Positions 24,454-30,701 of a stretch of 32,705 nucleotides of DNA are shown here, piece by piece. This DNA comes from Clostridia bacterium. Lineage in GTDB: Bacteria > Bacillota > Clostridia > Christensenellales > Aristaeellaceae. The notes under the pieces are model-generated. The model worked only from the letters and a program-made list of their open reading frames with translations, had not been told where the DNA came from and made no database searches. The stretch is taken from positions 1 to 32,705 of the forward strand of contig JAFXZO010000083.1 of assembly GCA_017541205.1 (NCBI GenBank), written 5' to 3'. Position 1 is the stretch's first letter; each line of letters begins with the position of its first letter. The translations under genes were made by a program, and so were the position numbers.

Positions 24454-25546
24454 TGGAATCAGCCTCCTTCCATAGGTCGTTGTAGTAGTTGTCCATTCTT
24501 TGCAGCAGCTTTTGACTGTTGCCTTTTGCCGCATGATTCTTCCAGTCCCGGTAACACTCGTCCACCTTTTCACGGGTCCTCAGACCTCTCTTGCACAGGT
24601 GGACCAGCTTACGCAGTTTCTTTCGCTCATGCTTGATGTTGGCGGAATTCAATGTCATGATGACTTTGCCGGTCTTGGTGATCCGGTAGTGAAAGCCAAG
24701 AAACAGAATGCCGTCGGATAGCGGGAAGATGCCCGTCTTCTGAGTGTTGAACTGGCATTCCAGGCCCCGAAGCATCTGCGCGATGCGGACCTGACACTCC
24801 AGAAGATACTGCTTGTCGTGATGGATCAGGATAAAGTCGTCCATATACCGGATGTAATGCTCGATGCGCAGTTCTTCCTTGACGAAGTGATCCAGCGCGT
24901 TGAGGATGCCAATGCCGGCGATCTGAATCATCTGGCTGCCGGGATTGAAACCGATCTCGGTATCGTATTGCCCGTCCAGCACGCAGACCGCCTGCTTATA
25001 GCTCCATCCGTCGATGACTTTGTGAAAGCAATCCTTCACGACCTTGTGCGACATGTTCGGATAATAGCCCTTGATATCGCATTTGAGCACATAACCCACG
25101 GTGCCGTGCTTCCTGTAGTAGCGCTGCAAGAAGCATTTCAGCCTTTCCCGCGCCAAGTCCGGCCCTTTGCCCTTCTGGCAGGCCATATTGTCGTAGATAA
25201 AGCTGCGGCTGATGTTGGGGTAAAGGATGTTGTCGTTCAGGCTTCTCTGAAATACGCGATCCCGAAAGTGCACGCTGACGATGTCGCGCTCTTTCGGGTA
25301 GTAAACCTTGAATTTCTTCGGTTTCTTCTGCTTGTATTTTCCATTTTGAAGCTGGCGCTCCAGCGTCAGGTTCTCCTCAATGTTGTTCAGAAAGTAGTGC
25401 GCCGGCGTATCCTTCCAAAGCACGCCCTTGATACATTTCAGGGTGCTTCGGCTCAGCGCCTCAAAGCCTGCAACCCTCTCGAACTCCTCCGATTCAGGAT
25501 CAGCCCTTGAGGGGTCTCCGGAGTTTACAGGTTCACTATCCCGCAT
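24443..25546 (-). CDS. DGR reverse transcriptase
   Basis: The 367-residue product shows reverse-transcriptase motifs in order: FKVYYPKERDIVSVHFRDRV (motif 1-2 region), LKCDIKGYYPNM (motif A Asp), NPGSQMIQIAGI (the SQ-containing motif of DGR enzymes), RYMDDFILIHHD (catalytic YMDD, residues 234-237) and ILFLGFHYRITKTG. There is no maturase or endonuclease domain, which separates it from group II introns. It makes adenine-mutagenised cDNA from the template repeat RNA and works with Avd. The ATG at 25546 has AAGGAG 13 bases upstream, rather far, so translation may be modest. The spacer between template repeat and start codon is 117 bases, comparable in kind to the spacer used for cDNA priming in the Bordetella phage system. 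Its stop lies inside the endolysin gene. Confidence 0.93.
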   Translation of the reverse strand: MRDSEPVNSGDPSRADPESEEFERVAGFEALSRSTLKCIKGVLWKDTPAHYFLNNIEENLTLERQLQNGKYKQKKPKKFKVYYPKERDIVSVHFRDRVFQRSLNDNILYPNISRSFIYDNMACQKGKGPDLARERLKCFLQRYYRKHGTVGYVLKCDIKGYYPNMSHKVVKDCFHKVIDGWSYKQAVCVLDGQYDTEIGFNPGSQMIQIAGIGILNALDHFVKEELRIEHYIRYMDDFILIHHDKQYLLECQVRIAQMLRGLECQFNTQKTGIFPLSDGILFLGFHYRITKTGKVIMTLNSANIKHERKKLRKLVHLCKRGLRTREKVDECYRDWKNHAAKGNSQKLLQRMDNYYNDLWKEADSNGQ

Positions 25547-25663
25547 AGGATAGAACCATCTCCTTCGTGTTGTTTAGCGTAAATCCGCATGGCATTCGGC
25601 TCCTTGTGTCAGATTGAAAATGCGCCGGACCTATGGAACGGCCAAATGATTTTCTAAGCGGCA
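25547..25663 (-). other. Spacer RNA region between template repeat and RT
   Basis: This 117-base stretch lies on the - strand between the 3' end of the template repeat and the RT start. In the Bordetella phage DGR the equivalent spacer is needed, with Avd and RT, for template-primed cDNA synthesis. No protein gene or GAA-loop hairpin is seen here. Confidence 0.5.
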
Positions 25664-25785
25664 CAATCCGGGGCGAAACGATTCGCGTTGCTGGCGTTGT
25701 TGTTGTTGACATAGCCCGAAGAATTGACATTCCACGTATTATTCGCATTGCCACGATTAGCACTCCGCAAACGCACGTTCTGCGC
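25664..25785 (-). repeat. DGR template repeat (TR)
   Basis: Read on the - strand, this 122-base non-coding repeat matches the 3' ends of both variable-protein genes (26668-26789 and 27968-28089) without gaps. It is loaded with AAC/AAT triplets, including four consecutive AAC (25696-25707). In the frame of the targets it would have 13 Asn codons out of 41. It differs from one variable repeat at 17 positions and from the other at 18, all at template adenines, the hallmark of DGR mutagenesis. It sits 34 bases after the Avd stop. A reading frame runs through it but is not a gene. Confidence 0.97.
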
Positions 25786-25819
25786 TCAGCCTACAGCCAA
25801 AGTTTGAAAGCGTAACCTT

Positions 25820-26245
25820 TCAGGCGGGCCTGTACCTTGCGGTATCATCGTCGATCCAGCCGTGCACACGGTCTTTCACATTCTTGACGAGCTTACCCCA
25901 GTATTTCACCCGCTTACTGCTCAGATGGAAGATGCGATGGGCCAGATCAATCAAATAAAGGAGGCGCTTGCAGTTGCGCAAGGCCTCCCTTTGCAGTCGA
26001 TTGCGGTCCATGTAGTCTCTCATCTGGAACGGTGTGCCGATTCTGACGGTCACATCGTTCGCCTCCCGGATGCCCAGGTAGATGTTCTTCGCGGTTTCCA
26101 CGATGTCGTCCGTCACCTGCTTCCGGTATTCCGGGATGAAGACATTCTCGTTCGAGGTGATCTCAATGGTGTACCGGGCCAGGAATTCGGCCTTAGTCGC
26201 CAGGGAGAACTTGCCCTCATCCCGCTGATCGACAGTGACGGACAT
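25820..26245 (-). CDS. avd: DGR accessory variability protein (Avd-like four-helix bundle)
   Basis: The 141-residue product is predicted almost entirely helical and basic, with four helices: KFSLATKAEFLARYTIEIT, EYRKQVTDDIVETAKNIYLG, YMDRNRLQREALRNCKRLLY and VKYWGKLVKNVKDRVHGW. This is the layout of Avd proteins and related four-helix-bundle RT partners, which form a positively charged barrel that binds RT and the template RNA. It is immediately upstream of the template repeat and RT, as expected. Its start overlaps the XkdX-like stop (TAATG), so expression is coupled to the late phage operon. Assignment rests on context plus helix pattern; both are strong. Confidence 0.88.
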   Translation of the reverse strand: MSVTVDQRDEGKFSLATKAEFLARYTIEITSNENVFIPEYRKQVTDDIVETAKNIYLGIREANDVTVRIGTPFQMRDYMDRNRLQREALRNCKRLLYLIDLAHRIFHLSSKRVKYWGKLVKNVKDRVHGWIDDDTARYRPA

Positions 26246-26397
26246 TATTCGGCTTCTTCCTCATAGGGCTCGCCGACGATCTCTTCATACTCGGCGGCGG
26301 TGATCCATTCCTTGTCCACAGCGTCATGCACCATGCGCTTGGACCACAGGCCCTTATCGTAGTATTTCTTCACCAGAGCAAACTTCTTACTCCGCAT
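26245..26397 (-). CDS. XkdX-family small phage protein
   Basis: This 50-residue protein begins MRSKKFALVKKYYDKGLWSK and ends in EWITAAEYEEIVGEPYEEE. The pattern F..VK.YYDKGL......V...V....IT..EYEEI.GE.Y is that of the XkdX family, found in many Firmicute phages between tail-fibre genes and the lysis cassette. Function is unknown. GAGGAGG lies upstream within the previous gene, whose end it overlaps by 11 bases; its stop overlaps the avd start. It confirms that the DGR core is embedded in the phage late operon rather than being a separate insertion. Confidence 0.85.
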   Translation of the reverse strand: MRSKKFALVKKYYDKGLWSKRMVHDAVDKEWITAAEYEEIVGEPYEEEAE

Positions 26398-26575
26398 CGT
26401 TCATGTCCTCCTCTTCGTCGTCGAGATCAGACAGGTCGATGTCCGCCATCATGGCGATGTAGTCCAGTTTGGCGGCCTGCTTCTCCTGTTCATTCGCCTG
26501 ATCGCTGATTTCCATGCCGGCCACCTCAAGCTGCTGCTTTTCGGCGATGCCCATGGTATTCTTCTGATACTGCAT
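26387..26575 (-). CDS. Small acidic phage protein of unknown function
   Basis: The product has 62 residues, with a GGAGG site about 11 bases before the ATG. The sequence is helical in the first two thirds (KQQLEVAGMEISDQANEQE) and strongly acidic at the end (DLSDLDDEEEDMNDAE). It has no membrane segment and is not a family I recognise. It sits directly after the second variable protein and before the XkdX-like gene, overlapping the latter; a tail assembly or chaperone role is possible but unsupported. Confidence 0.65.
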   Translation of the reverse strand: MQYQKNTMGIAEKQQLEVAGMEISDQANEQEKQAAKLDYIAMMADIDLSDLDDEEEDMNDAE

Positions 26576-26630
26576 AATGTGAAACCTCCATTTTGAAGTT
26601 TAGAAAGGATTCCGGGCGGTGCCTGTAAGG

Positions 26631-26645
26631 CGGGCGTTCCGCCCG
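26631..26645 (-). promoter_or_regulatory. Hairpin downstream of variable repeat 2
   Basis: On the - strand CGGGCG-GAA-CGCCCG forms a 6-bp stem with a GAA loop, 22 bases beyond the end of variable repeat 2 and just after the stop codon. DGR targets are known to carry a short hairpin/cruciform after the variable repeat that promotes cDNA retargeting. See the covarying partner at 27925-27950. Confidence 0.75.
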
Positions 26646-26654
26646 GATGGTAGA

Positions 26655-27902
26655 TTAACAGATGACGCAAACCGGGGCGAAACGAAACGCGTAGCTGGCG
26701 TAGAAGCTGCTGACATAGCCCGAAGAACCGACAAGCCACGTAAGATACGCATTGCCACGATTAGCACTCCGCAAACGCACGCCCTGCGCCGAATTGGCGT
26801 TGATGGCGGGAATCTTGAAGGCATCGTAGACGTTGGAAGATCCGGTGCCTGCGAACGTATTCAGCCCGAGCCGCTTGCGCCAATACTCGAAATAGTCGCC
26901 TTCGACATTGGCAAGCTGCGGATTTACATTCATCTGCTCCAGAGAGGGCAGGAAGAACGTATCGTAGGTGTCTTCTGTGGCATTGTCATACCCTTCCACA
27001 GTATTGAGGGCGGTTGTGACTTTGATGGGTTTGATGGCGGCAAGGAAGTCTTCGTCAAAGCCGGTCAGAAAGCCTTTCTTGGCATACTGATCCGGCCTGA
27101 TGTCAAAGTCTGTCTGGCTCGCCCACCAGTTGTCGCCGGACTTGTTCAGATACTGCCTGAGAGCGGAAGTCTTCCAGCGGTTGCTGCCATAACCCACGCG
27201 CTGCATGCAGTTGAGGCCATCGGAACCGGGATTGTTCAGCGCCATGGTACCGAGATTGGTTCCGCTGTCCCCGCTGGTCACATCCACCGTTTCAATAGGG
27301 TTCGCAGCATCGGGCGTGACCCAGCTCTTTACCTTGAAGGCAGAAGTGGCAACATCGGGCAGACTCTCAAAGCCGCTCAGACGGCCGCCCGCGGGCACAG
27401 CCTGGGTCAGAGTAAACTGCCAGGTAGTTCCGCTGTTCGCGCCTTTGCTGCCCCAGGTTCCGCCAAAGGTCACATAGTAGGTTCCGGCAGCCAGACCCTC
27501 AGGACAGTTCATGAAGGCTTCCTGATGGCTGAACTGCACGCCGTAGACAGAGCACAGATGCATCTGAAGGAACATACCGGGAACCTGCTCACCGTCCTGA
27601 AGGGTCACGAGCTCATGATGCACGATGTCCCAGGCAATCTGGTAGGCCGTGCCGTCGGTATTGTGATTGGCGTCATCCATGTCCTTCCAGGGCATGATGA
27701 TCTGATCGCCAATCGGGAACATTTTCTGGTTGCGCTCCACATCATTGCCGCGGATGATGCTCGCGATCTTCGACATGGACTCATAGGCTTCCTGGCGAGC
27801 GCCCTCGGCGATCATCGCCAGGTAACCATTTTGACGGGAAATCTCCTCCTCGATCATCGCGCCCGTTTCGTCAAGAACGGGAGGAGTATTCGTGATACTC
27901 AT
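26655..27902 (-). CDS. DGR variable protein 2 (C-type-lectin-like C-terminus)
   Basis: The 415-residue product starts at 27902 with AAGGAGG upstream. Residues of about 60-130 carry a block shared with variable protein 1 (GDQIIMPWKDMDDANHNTD; VPGMFLQMHLCS). The C-terminal part, from RWKTSALRQYLNKSGDNWWA through FFLPSLEQMNVNPQ to the end, resembles the DUF6273/C-type-lectin fold used as DGR display scaffold. The variable repeat encodes residues 372-412. Compared with the template translation, 12 of the 14 adenine-bearing codon positions in play are changed, for example template Asn to Tyr, Leu, Gly, Ser or Phe. The invariant end is APVCVIC. It is probably a phage tip or receptor-binding protein whose surface loop is diversified. 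A GAA hairpin follows the stop. Confidence 0.92.
   Translation of the reverse strand: MSITNTPPVLDETGAMIEEEISRQNGYLAMIAEGARQEAYESMSKIASIIRGNDVERNQKMFPIGDQIIMPWKDMDDANHNTDGTAYQIAWDIVHHELVTLQDGEQVPGMFLQMHLCSVYGVQFSHQEAFMNCPEGLAAGTYYVTFGGTWGSKGANSGTTWQFTLTQAVPAGGRLSGFESLPDVATSAFKVKSWVTPDAANPIETVDVTSGDSGTNLGTMALNNPGSDGLNCMQRVGYGSNRWKTSALRQYLNKSGDNWWASQTDFDIRPDQYAKKGFLTGFDEDFLAAIKPIKVTTALNTVEGYDNATEDTYDTFFLPSLEQMNVNPQLANVEGDYFEYWRKRLGLNTFAGTGSSNVYDAFKIPAINANSAQGVRLRSANRGNAYLTWLVGSSGYVSSFYASYAFRFAPVCVIC
26668..26789 (-). repeat. DGR variable repeat 2 (VR2)
   Basis: This 122-base segment aligns without gaps to the template repeat. It has 18 differences, every one at a template adenine. Changed codons include the four consecutive template AAC, which here read AGC, AGC, TTC and TAC. 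The repeat ends just before the stop codon with the shared CGCCCCGG segment, the expected initiation-of-mutagenic-homing side. Confidence 0.96.
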
Positions 27903-27924
27903 TTAATTCCTCCTTTTCTGATGA

Positions 27925-27950
27925 CCCATTGGCGCTTCGCGCCGGATGGG
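27925..27950 (-). promoter_or_regulatory. Hairpin downstream of variable repeat 1
   Basis: On the - strand the inner stem GGCGC-GAA-GCGCC (27943-27931) is enclosed by CCCAT/ATGGG. It begins 24 bases beyond variable repeat 1. Compared with the hairpin after variable repeat 2, the preceding CCATCCGG and the GAA loop are conserved while the stem bases differ but remain complementary. Confidence 0.75.
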
Positions 27951-27954
27951 ATGA

Positions 27955-29160
27955 TTAACAGATGACACAAACCGGGGCGAAACGATACGCGTAGCTGGCG
28001 CTGGAGCCGTTGACATAGCCCGAAGAATCGACAATCCACGTACCATACGCATGGCCACGATAAGCACTCCGCAAACGCACGCCCTGCGCCGAATTGGCGT
28101 TGATGGCGGGAATCTTGAAGGCATCGTAGACGTTGGAAGATCCGGTGCCGGCGTATCCGGTAAGATTGAGCCGGCGCTTCCAGTATTCAAACACATCGCC
28201 TTCCACATTCGCCAACTGCGGATTTACATTCATCTGCTGCAAAGAGGGCAGGAAGAAGGTATCGAAGGTATCTTCGGTGGTGTCAGCATATCCTTCCACG
28301 GTATTCAGCGCAGTCGTCACCTTAACAGGCTTGATCGCAGCCAGGAAGGAAGGATCAAAGCCAGTCATGAAGCCCTTCTTGCTGTACTGATCAGGAACAA
28401 TGTCAAAGTCCTCCTGACTGGCCCACCAGTTGTCTCCGGACTTGTTCAGATACTGACGGATCGCGCTGGTCTTCCAGCGGTTGCTGCCATACTGCATCCG
28501 GGATACGATGTTCAGTCCGGAACTTCCGGTCGTGCCGAGTTCTGTTCCAGAAGAGGATTCAACGATTGTCGCCGTCACAGTCTCGATGGGAGACGTTCCG
28601 CCTTTCGCATAAGTGGACACGGACCTGTCGGTCGTCATATAGATTCGGCCATTGGCGGGTACGGCCTGCGTGGTCGTAAACTCCAGGATGGAATTCGCCG
28701 GGATCGTATCGTACTTGACGTTCAGCGTGAAATAATACGTTCCTGCGGGAAGTGCTTCATTGCAGACGAAAAATGCCTGCTGATGGCTGAACTGCACGCC
28801 GTAGGCAGAGCACAGATGCATCTGAAGGAACATGCCGGGAACGATCCGTCCGTCTTGCAGCGTTACTTCGCCGTGATGCACGATATCCCAGGCGACTTCA
28901 TAAGCCGTCTGATCGGTATTATGGTTGGCGTCGTCCATGTCCTTCCAGGGCATGATGATCTGATCGCCGACCGGGAATTTCTTGGCATTGTCGGCTACCG
29001 TCCCAGCCCGCACGATGCTGGCGATCTGTGCCATGCTCGTGTAAATATCGGAACGCTTGCCTTCTGCCAGAATAGCGAGAAAGTTCGTGGTATCCTTCAT
29101 CTTTCCAAGAACTTTCAGCGCCTGAGCATTCGTTAGAATTGGTTCATTGGTCGTAGCCAT
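27955..29160 (-). CDS. DGR variable protein 1 (C-type-lectin-like C-terminus)
   Basis: The 401-residue paralogue of variable protein 2 starts at 29160 with AAGGAG upstream. It shares the GDQIIMPWKDMDDANHNTD block, the SHQQAF/YGVQFSH region and the C-terminal lectin-like domain (RWKTSAIRQYLNKSGDNWWA; FFLPSLQQMNVNPQ; AFKIPAINANSAQ). The middle (about residues 140-220) has diverged most from the paralogue, suggesting that a separate linker or stalk domain was exchanged. The variable repeat encodes residues 358-398, with 13 of 14 positions changed from the template translation (for example Asn to Tyr, His, Gly, Ile, Asp, Ser). The constant end is APVCVIC, as in protein 2. Both genes lie in one operon 52 bases apart, so both proteins are probably present on the same virion. 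Confidence 0.92.
   Translation of the reverse strand: MATTNEPILTNAQALKVLGKMKDTTNFLAILAEGKRSDIYTSMAQIASIVRAGTVADNAKKFPVGDQIIMPWKDMDDANHNTDQTAYEVAWDIVHHGEVTLQDGRIVPGMFLQMHLCSAYGVQFSHQQAFFVCNEALPAGTYYFTLNVKYDTIPANSILEFTTTQAVPANGRIYMTTDRSVSTYAKGGTSPIETVTATIVESSSGTELGTTGSSGLNIVSRMQYGSNRWKTSAIRQYLNKSGDNWWASQEDFDIVPDQYSKKGFMTGFDPSFLAAIKPVKVTTALNTVEGYADTTEDTFDTFFLPSLQQMNVNPQLANVEGDVFEYWKRRLNLTGYAGTGSSNVYDAFKIPAINANSAQGVRLRSAYRGHAYGTWIVDSSGYVNGSSASYAYRFAPVCVIC
27968..28089 (-). repeat. DGR variable repeat 1 (VR1)
   Basis: This 122-base segment aligns without gaps to the template repeat, with 17 differences, all at template adenines. The four consecutive template AAC read AAC, GGC, TCC and AGC here. 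It differs from variable repeat 2 at many of the same adenine positions, showing independent mutagenic events in the two targets. Confidence 0.96.
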
Positions 29161-29165
29161 CGATT

Positions 29166-29369
29166 CTAACTCCTTTCAACTTGCACACAGAGCTTCCCAT
29201 TCACCATGATCAGCCCTGTTTCTTCAAACTGTTCAATAGATTCCGCGGCCTGCTCGACGGTCTCTGCGGCTGCTTCGGCTCTTGCGGCGGCAGCAGTACA
29301 GTCTCCGACAGCGGTATCCGGAATCGACTTGGCAATGGCGAGAGCCGCGCCCAGGGTCGTTACATCCAT
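29166..29369 (-). CDS. Small phage protein with shared C-terminal fibre motif
   Basis: The product has 67 residues, preceded by AAGGAGG. The first 45 residues are Ala/Glu-rich and helical (AAAARAEAAAETVEQAAESI), probably a coiled coil. The last residues, GLIMVNGKLCVQVERS, match the C-termini of the two larger fibre-like proteins at 30702 and 31291. It lies 5 bases before variable protein 1. It may be a trimerisation or attachment adaptor for the fibre and variable proteins; this is inference from the shared motif and position. Confidence 0.65.
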   Translation of the reverse strand: MDVTTLGAALAIAKSIPDTAVGDCTAAAARAEAAAETVEQAAESIEQFEETGLIMVNGKLCVQVERS

Positions 29370-29384
29370 AAGCCATAGCCCTCC

Positions 29385-29633
29385 TTACATCATGGAAACC
29401 CACTCACCGGCGGCATTCAGCTGCCACATGGCCTTGAACCCAGCGGTATAGGCCACGGTTCCGGGAGTATAGATTTCAGTCAGTTCTTCCAGATCGTCCG
29501 CGGAAGTCACCATCACCGAAGGCGCGTTGGCGCCGCGGTTCAGCGTGCCGTCCTGGACATAGTCTGTCTCGCCACTGGTCTGCTGACGGCCGATAATGTT
29601 GATCCCATAGGGATTGGCGTTTACGACTTCCAT
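29385..29633 (-). CDS. Stand-alone copy of the tail-protein C-terminal domain
   Basis: The start was set at 29633 (MEVVNANPYG), where AGGAGG lies upstream, rather than at 29678. The 82-residue product aligns with the last 75 or so residues of the neighbouring protein at 29708: GRQQTSGETDYVQDGTLNRG against RQQITGEIDYVKDGILYRG, then an ELTEIYTPGTVAYTAGF/LADLAHICNPGSFAFNQTM region and finally MWQLNAAGEWVSMM against MWQLDANETWVRMI. It is therefore a small independent domain that also exists fused to a tail protein. Its role is unknown; a decoration or plug domain on the virion is plausible. Confidence 0.7.
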   Translation of the reverse strand: MEVVNANPYGINIIGRQQTSGETDYVQDGTLNRGANAPSVMVTSADDLEELTEIYTPGTVAYTAGFKAMWQLNAAGEWVSMM

Positions 29634-29707
29634 TTGTTCGTTACCTCCTGACATATAGTGTTGAATTGTAGGCGGCATAGATTATTTTTTCATCGTCAGC
29701 CACCTCC

Positions 29708-30676
29708 TCAGATCATTCGGACCCAGGTCTCATTGGCATCCAGCTGCCACATGCGGGACATGGTTTGGTTGAAAGCAAAGGAACCAGGGTTGCAGATGTG
29801 CGCCAGATCGGCCAATTCTGTTTCGTCGTTCATTAGAATTGTCGATGCGTTAGCGCCCCGATAGAGAATGCCGTCCTTGACGTAATCGATCTCACCGGTA
29901 ATCTGCTGACGGCTGATATCCTCTCCAAGCGCCCAAATGAGAATATTGAGAATATCATTTGGCATCGGAAACAACGACCCGCCGTCCGCATAGATCAGAT
30001 CCTCAAGCGCCTTCATCCGCGCCTCACTAAGCTTCGTGGAATCGAATTCAAGTTTGGCGGTCGGTTTGTGGCCGATGATCTGAGTGGGCGTTCCCTCCAT
30101 ATCCCAGTTAAAAAGCTGAGCTTCAGGAGAATCATTCACCGTATCGTGGCTTTTCTCAGTAGGAGACGCGGTAAGCCCATAGGCAACATGCAGCTTATAG
30201 CCTTTAGTTTCCATGTTGGCGTCACCGATTTCTGTTCTCCAGCACAGGCCGAACTTTCTTCTTTCCTGCTGAGAAATATACATGCCGGGAGTTGGCTGAG
30301 CAGATCCGTCGCATTCCGAGAATTCATCCGGATAGGTATAGGCCTCGATACTCGCTTTGTATTCTTCCGTACCCTGAATGTCAGCGTAATGAATACTGTC
30401 TGCAAATATCTTCGTGACTTCCGCGCCTTCGGGACTGTCAGTGATGTTCACCAATCCGTTCCAGAATACGCCATGTTCGTAAGTTCCATCTTTCTTCATC
30501 AGAAAGAGTAAACCTTTAGAGACACCATATTCGTAAAGGCGTTTTTCAGGTTCATCCCATGTGATGGGAGCAGGCGGTTTTTGAGCCGCTTGTGCTACAA
30601 TATTGAGAACATCTTGCGGGCTGACTTCTCCACGAAGAATTCCCTGTAGCAAATTGGCGAGGTTTGGGATGGCCAA
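29708..30676 (-). CDS. Major-tail-protein-like protein with extra C-terminal domain
   Basis: The 322-residue product uses a TTG start; the ATG at 30683 is out of frame. Residues of about 38-240 resemble siphovirus major tail (tube) proteins: ITWDEPEKRLYEYGVSKGLL, GVFWNGLVNITDSPEGAE, IEAYTYPDEFSECDGSAQ, RKFGLCWRTEIG, YKLHVAYGLTASPTEK, TVNDSPEAQLFNWDMEGTP and a final ALEDLIYADGG. An N-terminal extension of about 36 residues and a C-terminal domain of about 75 residues (also found alone at 29385) are additions to the usual architecture. Its place, after fibre genes and just before the variable proteins, is not where the main tail-tube gene normally sits, so it may be a dedicated tip paralogue. 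Confidence 0.65.
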   Translation of the reverse strand: MAIPNLANLLQGILRGEVSPQDVLNIVAQAAQKPPAPITWDEPEKRLYEYGVSKGLLFLMKKDGTYEHGVFWNGLVNITDSPEGAEVTKIFADSIHYADIQGTEEYKASIEAYTYPDEFSECDGSAQPTPGMYISQQERRKFGLCWRTEIGDANMETKGYKLHVAYGLTASPTEKSHDTVNDSPEAQLFNWDMEGTPTQIIGHKPTAKLEFDSTKLSEARMKALEDLIYADGGSLFPMPNDILNILIWALGEDISRQQITGEIDYVKDGILYRGANASTILMNDETELADLAHICNPGSFAFNQTMSRMWQLDANETWVRMI

Positions 30677-30685
30677 ATATCATTA

Positions 30686-30694
30686 CCCCCCCCC
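30686..30694 (-). repeat. Nine-G homopolymer serving as the SD region of the tail-like gene
   Basis: On the - strand nine consecutive G lie 9 bases before the TTG start at 30676, in the 25-base gap after the previous gene. No other purine-rich SD is present. Such tracts are prone to slippage, which would change SD strength or spacing; a sequencing or assembly length error is also possible. Confidence 0.6.
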
Positions 30695-30701
30695 ACGTTA
30701 T

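Noticed and set aside
24443..25546. Group II intron, retron or abortive-infection RT as alternatives
   Set aside because: No maturase/endonuclease domain or intron RNA ends, no retron msr/msd structure, and the adjacent Avd plus adenine-mutated repeats identify it as a DGR RT.
25536..25763. Reading frame running through the DGR template repeat
   Set aside because: It simply reads the template in the off-target frame and has no fitting SD; the template is non-coding RNA used for cDNA synthesis.
26745..26775. Variable repeat 2 identical to the template over the codon-10 to codon-13 region, suggesting a non-DGR origin
   Set aside because: Unmutated adenines are normal; each mutagenic round changes only some of them, and all other differences follow the adenine rule.
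7951..27950. Link between the GAA-loop mini-hairpins of the intergenic array and the GAA-loop hairpins of the DGR
   Set aside because: Both use GAA loops on GC stems, but linkers, spacing and context differ; GAA closing a GC stem is stable and can recur by chance.
29634..29707. Tiny frames after the tail-like gene (ATGAAAAAATAA with a good SD, or a 20-codon GTG frame)
   Set aside because: Three codons cannot be a useful protein, and the 20-codon GTG frame has its start inside the SD; this is more likely a remnant of gene rearrangement or an mRNA spacer.
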